Shown: positions 5,514-6,202 of the stretch, one piece after another
How the letters are laid out: every line of letters begins with the position of its first letter
Numbering within the stretch: position 1 is the stretch's first letter
Origin: Deltaproteobacteria bacterium
GTDB lineage: Bacteria > Myxococcota > Myxococcia > Myxococcales > 40CM-4-68-19
Direction: 5' to 3'
NCBI GenBank assembly: GCA_005879095.1
Contig: VBLM01000224.1
Coordinates: 1 to 6,202 of the forward strand
DNA length: 6,202 nucleotides
Program-made: the position numbers and the translations under genes
Notes under the pieces: generated by a model
What the model was told of the DNA's origin: nothing
The model's database searches: none
Seen by the model: only the letters and a program-made list of their open reading frames with translations

Positions 5514-5798
5514 ATGCCCGAAAAGATGCTCGGTGAGGCAGCGAACGACGAGCCTCTGCTCACGCCCGAGCGCACCGCGAGAGTGGCTTCCTTCATCGAC
5601 GATCCGTGTGACGAGGGCGGGTACGACGCGTTCTGTCGCGACCGCCACGGCGAGCTGTGCAGGTTTCACGAGCAGTATTGTCACGCCCCGCATTATCCGT
5701 GCATCGATCTTTTGCGCCATGCGCTCGCGGTCAGCTTTCTCGAGGAGATCGCCGAGCGCCGTTCACTCAAGCTGAAGCAGGACGTCGTCGGCAAATAG
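5514..5798 (+). CDS. Small Cys/His-rich protein of unknown function (94 aa)
   Basis: The strong GGAGG site supports the ATG at 5514. The 94-aa product has no signal peptide or membrane segment. Its central part carries five cysteines at residues 32, 41, 49, 56 and 63 (spacing x8, x7, x6, x6) mixed with His45, His52, His57 and His60: DPCDEGGYDAFCRD, then GELCRFHEQYC and HAPHYPC. This could bind zinc or an Fe-S or other metal centre; it does not match a zinc finger or ferredoxin spacing that I know. A charged helix (LLRHALAVSFLEEIAERR) follows and the tail is KLKQDVVGK. It is divergent from ygfZ, an Fe-S related gene, which fits a metal or redox theme but proves nothing. The last 36 bases overlap the 3' end of the ATP-grasp-like gene on the other strand. 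I do not recognise the family. Confidence 0.65.
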   Translation: MPEKMLGEAANDEPLLTPERTARVASFIDDPCDEGGYDAFCRDRHGELCRFHEQYCHAPHYPCIDLLRHALAVSFLEEIAERRSLKLKQDVVGK

Positions 5799-6202
5799 TG
5801 GCGCGACACCGCCGCCGCCGACGATGTTGACGATGCGGCCCGGCGCGGCGCGGACGACGCTGCCGCCGTCGGGTACGCCTTCGATCAGCGAGGCGAAGGT
5901 GCTGACGTCGAGATGCATCGGCGCGCGGCGGGCGCCCGTCTCGGTGCAGAGGAAGCGACCGATGGCGGGCGCGTCGATCAGCTCCTGCGCCACCCCGACC
6001 GAGCGCCTGCCGGAACGCCTCGGGGCCGGCTTCGCGGCCGATGACGACGCTCTTGCCGCCGTAGTCGTGCGACTTCTTGAGGACGAAGTTGTCGCCGTCG
6101 CCCAGCGCCGAATCCTCGATGTCGTCGAGCAGCCGGGTCCAGGGAACCAGATCGTCGATGCCGTACGCTTTCGCTTGCAGCGAGAGCTCGGCGAAGAGGC
6201 CT
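5763..6202 (-). pseudogene. ATP-grasp-like protein, C-terminal part, frameshifted near 5993-6000, runs off the window
   Basis: Reading the minus strand from 6201 gives GLFAELSLQAKAYG, then NFVLKKSHDYGGKSVVIG, the typical ATP-grasp strand-loop with a glycine-rich turn that binds ATP, and then EAFRQALGR. The frame then breaks at a run of four Gs (plus-strand 5993-5996), and the next frame continues with VAQELIDAP, then APMHLDVSTFASL, a 'GGSVVRAAPGRIVNIVGGGG' type C-terminal motif, and a TGA at 5763-5765. The order KxxxDYGG - VxQE - D - VRxxxxxxVNxxGGG resembles the ATP-grasp fold of peptide- or small-molecule ligases, where the last N and R residues bind ATP/Mg. Removing one G would join the halves, but the family usually has around ten more residues between the 'F..AL' helix and 'VAQE', so a short deletion is also possible. 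The N-terminal part is outside the window, so the substrate is unknown. Confidence 0.65.

Noticed and set aside
4622..5536. 304-codon plus-strand open frame opposite ygfZ
   Set aside because: No recognisable motif and Arg/Ser/His-rich; the minus strand carries the YgfZ hallmark KGCYVGQE.
1..6202. CRISPR array, tRNA, rRNA or insertion sequence
   Set aside because: No repeated units, cloverleaf-like segments, transposase motifs or terminal inverted repeats were seen by eye.

Overview
The window is very GC-rich and densely coding, with almost no intergenic DNA (the longest gaps are about 40 bases). The protein types (SPASM radical SAM enzyme, Cys-rich exported protein, receiver-like protein with an unusual acidic pocket, YgfZ) and the base composition suggest a myxobacterium-like or related deltaproteobacterial lineage (Myxococcota). 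This is an inference from style and family flavour, not a proven assignment.

Layout. Bases 1-3485 form one plus-strand run that looks like an operon. In order it holds the C-terminal part of a radical SAM/SPASM protein, a frameshifted small membrane protein, a second small membrane protein, a Cys-rich putative lipoprotein, a Trp-rich protein of unknown function, a complete 3-hydroxybutyryl-CoA dehydrogenase, and a 122-aa unknown protein. Most junctions are GTGA, ATGA or TGATG overlaps or gaps of a few bases, so translational coupling is likely. After a 40-base gap comes a plus-strand 216-aa protein (3526-4176) that I read as a degenerate FtsZ/tubulin-like protein without the GTP-binding signature. 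It converges on a minus-strand pair, ygfZ (frameshifted, 5478 to 4514) followed by a receiver-like protein (4517 to 4173), joined by an ATGA overlap. A small Cys/His-rich protein (5514-5798, plus) is transcribed divergently from ygfZ. It runs 36 bases into the 3' end of a minus-strand ATP-grasp-like gene that leaves the window and is also frameshifted.

How the parts fit. The first four genes may form a unit: a maturase-type Fe-S enzyme, two small membrane proteins and a Cys-rich exported protein. The dehydrogenase is ordinary acyl-CoA metabolism (beta-oxidation, butyrate or polyhydroxybutyrate chemistry). YgfZ is a folate-dependent Fe-S maintenance factor.

Points for a second look: the FtsZ-like protein; three separate reading-frame breaks in 6.2 kb, each apparently accompanied by loss of a family-typical stretch (decay or an assembly artefact); an A7 run at the end of the dehydrogenase gene whose -1 frame enters the next gene without a stop; and the Cys-rich exported protein beside a SPASM enzyme. 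I saw no tRNA, rRNA, CRISPR array, insertion sequence or convincing terminator.
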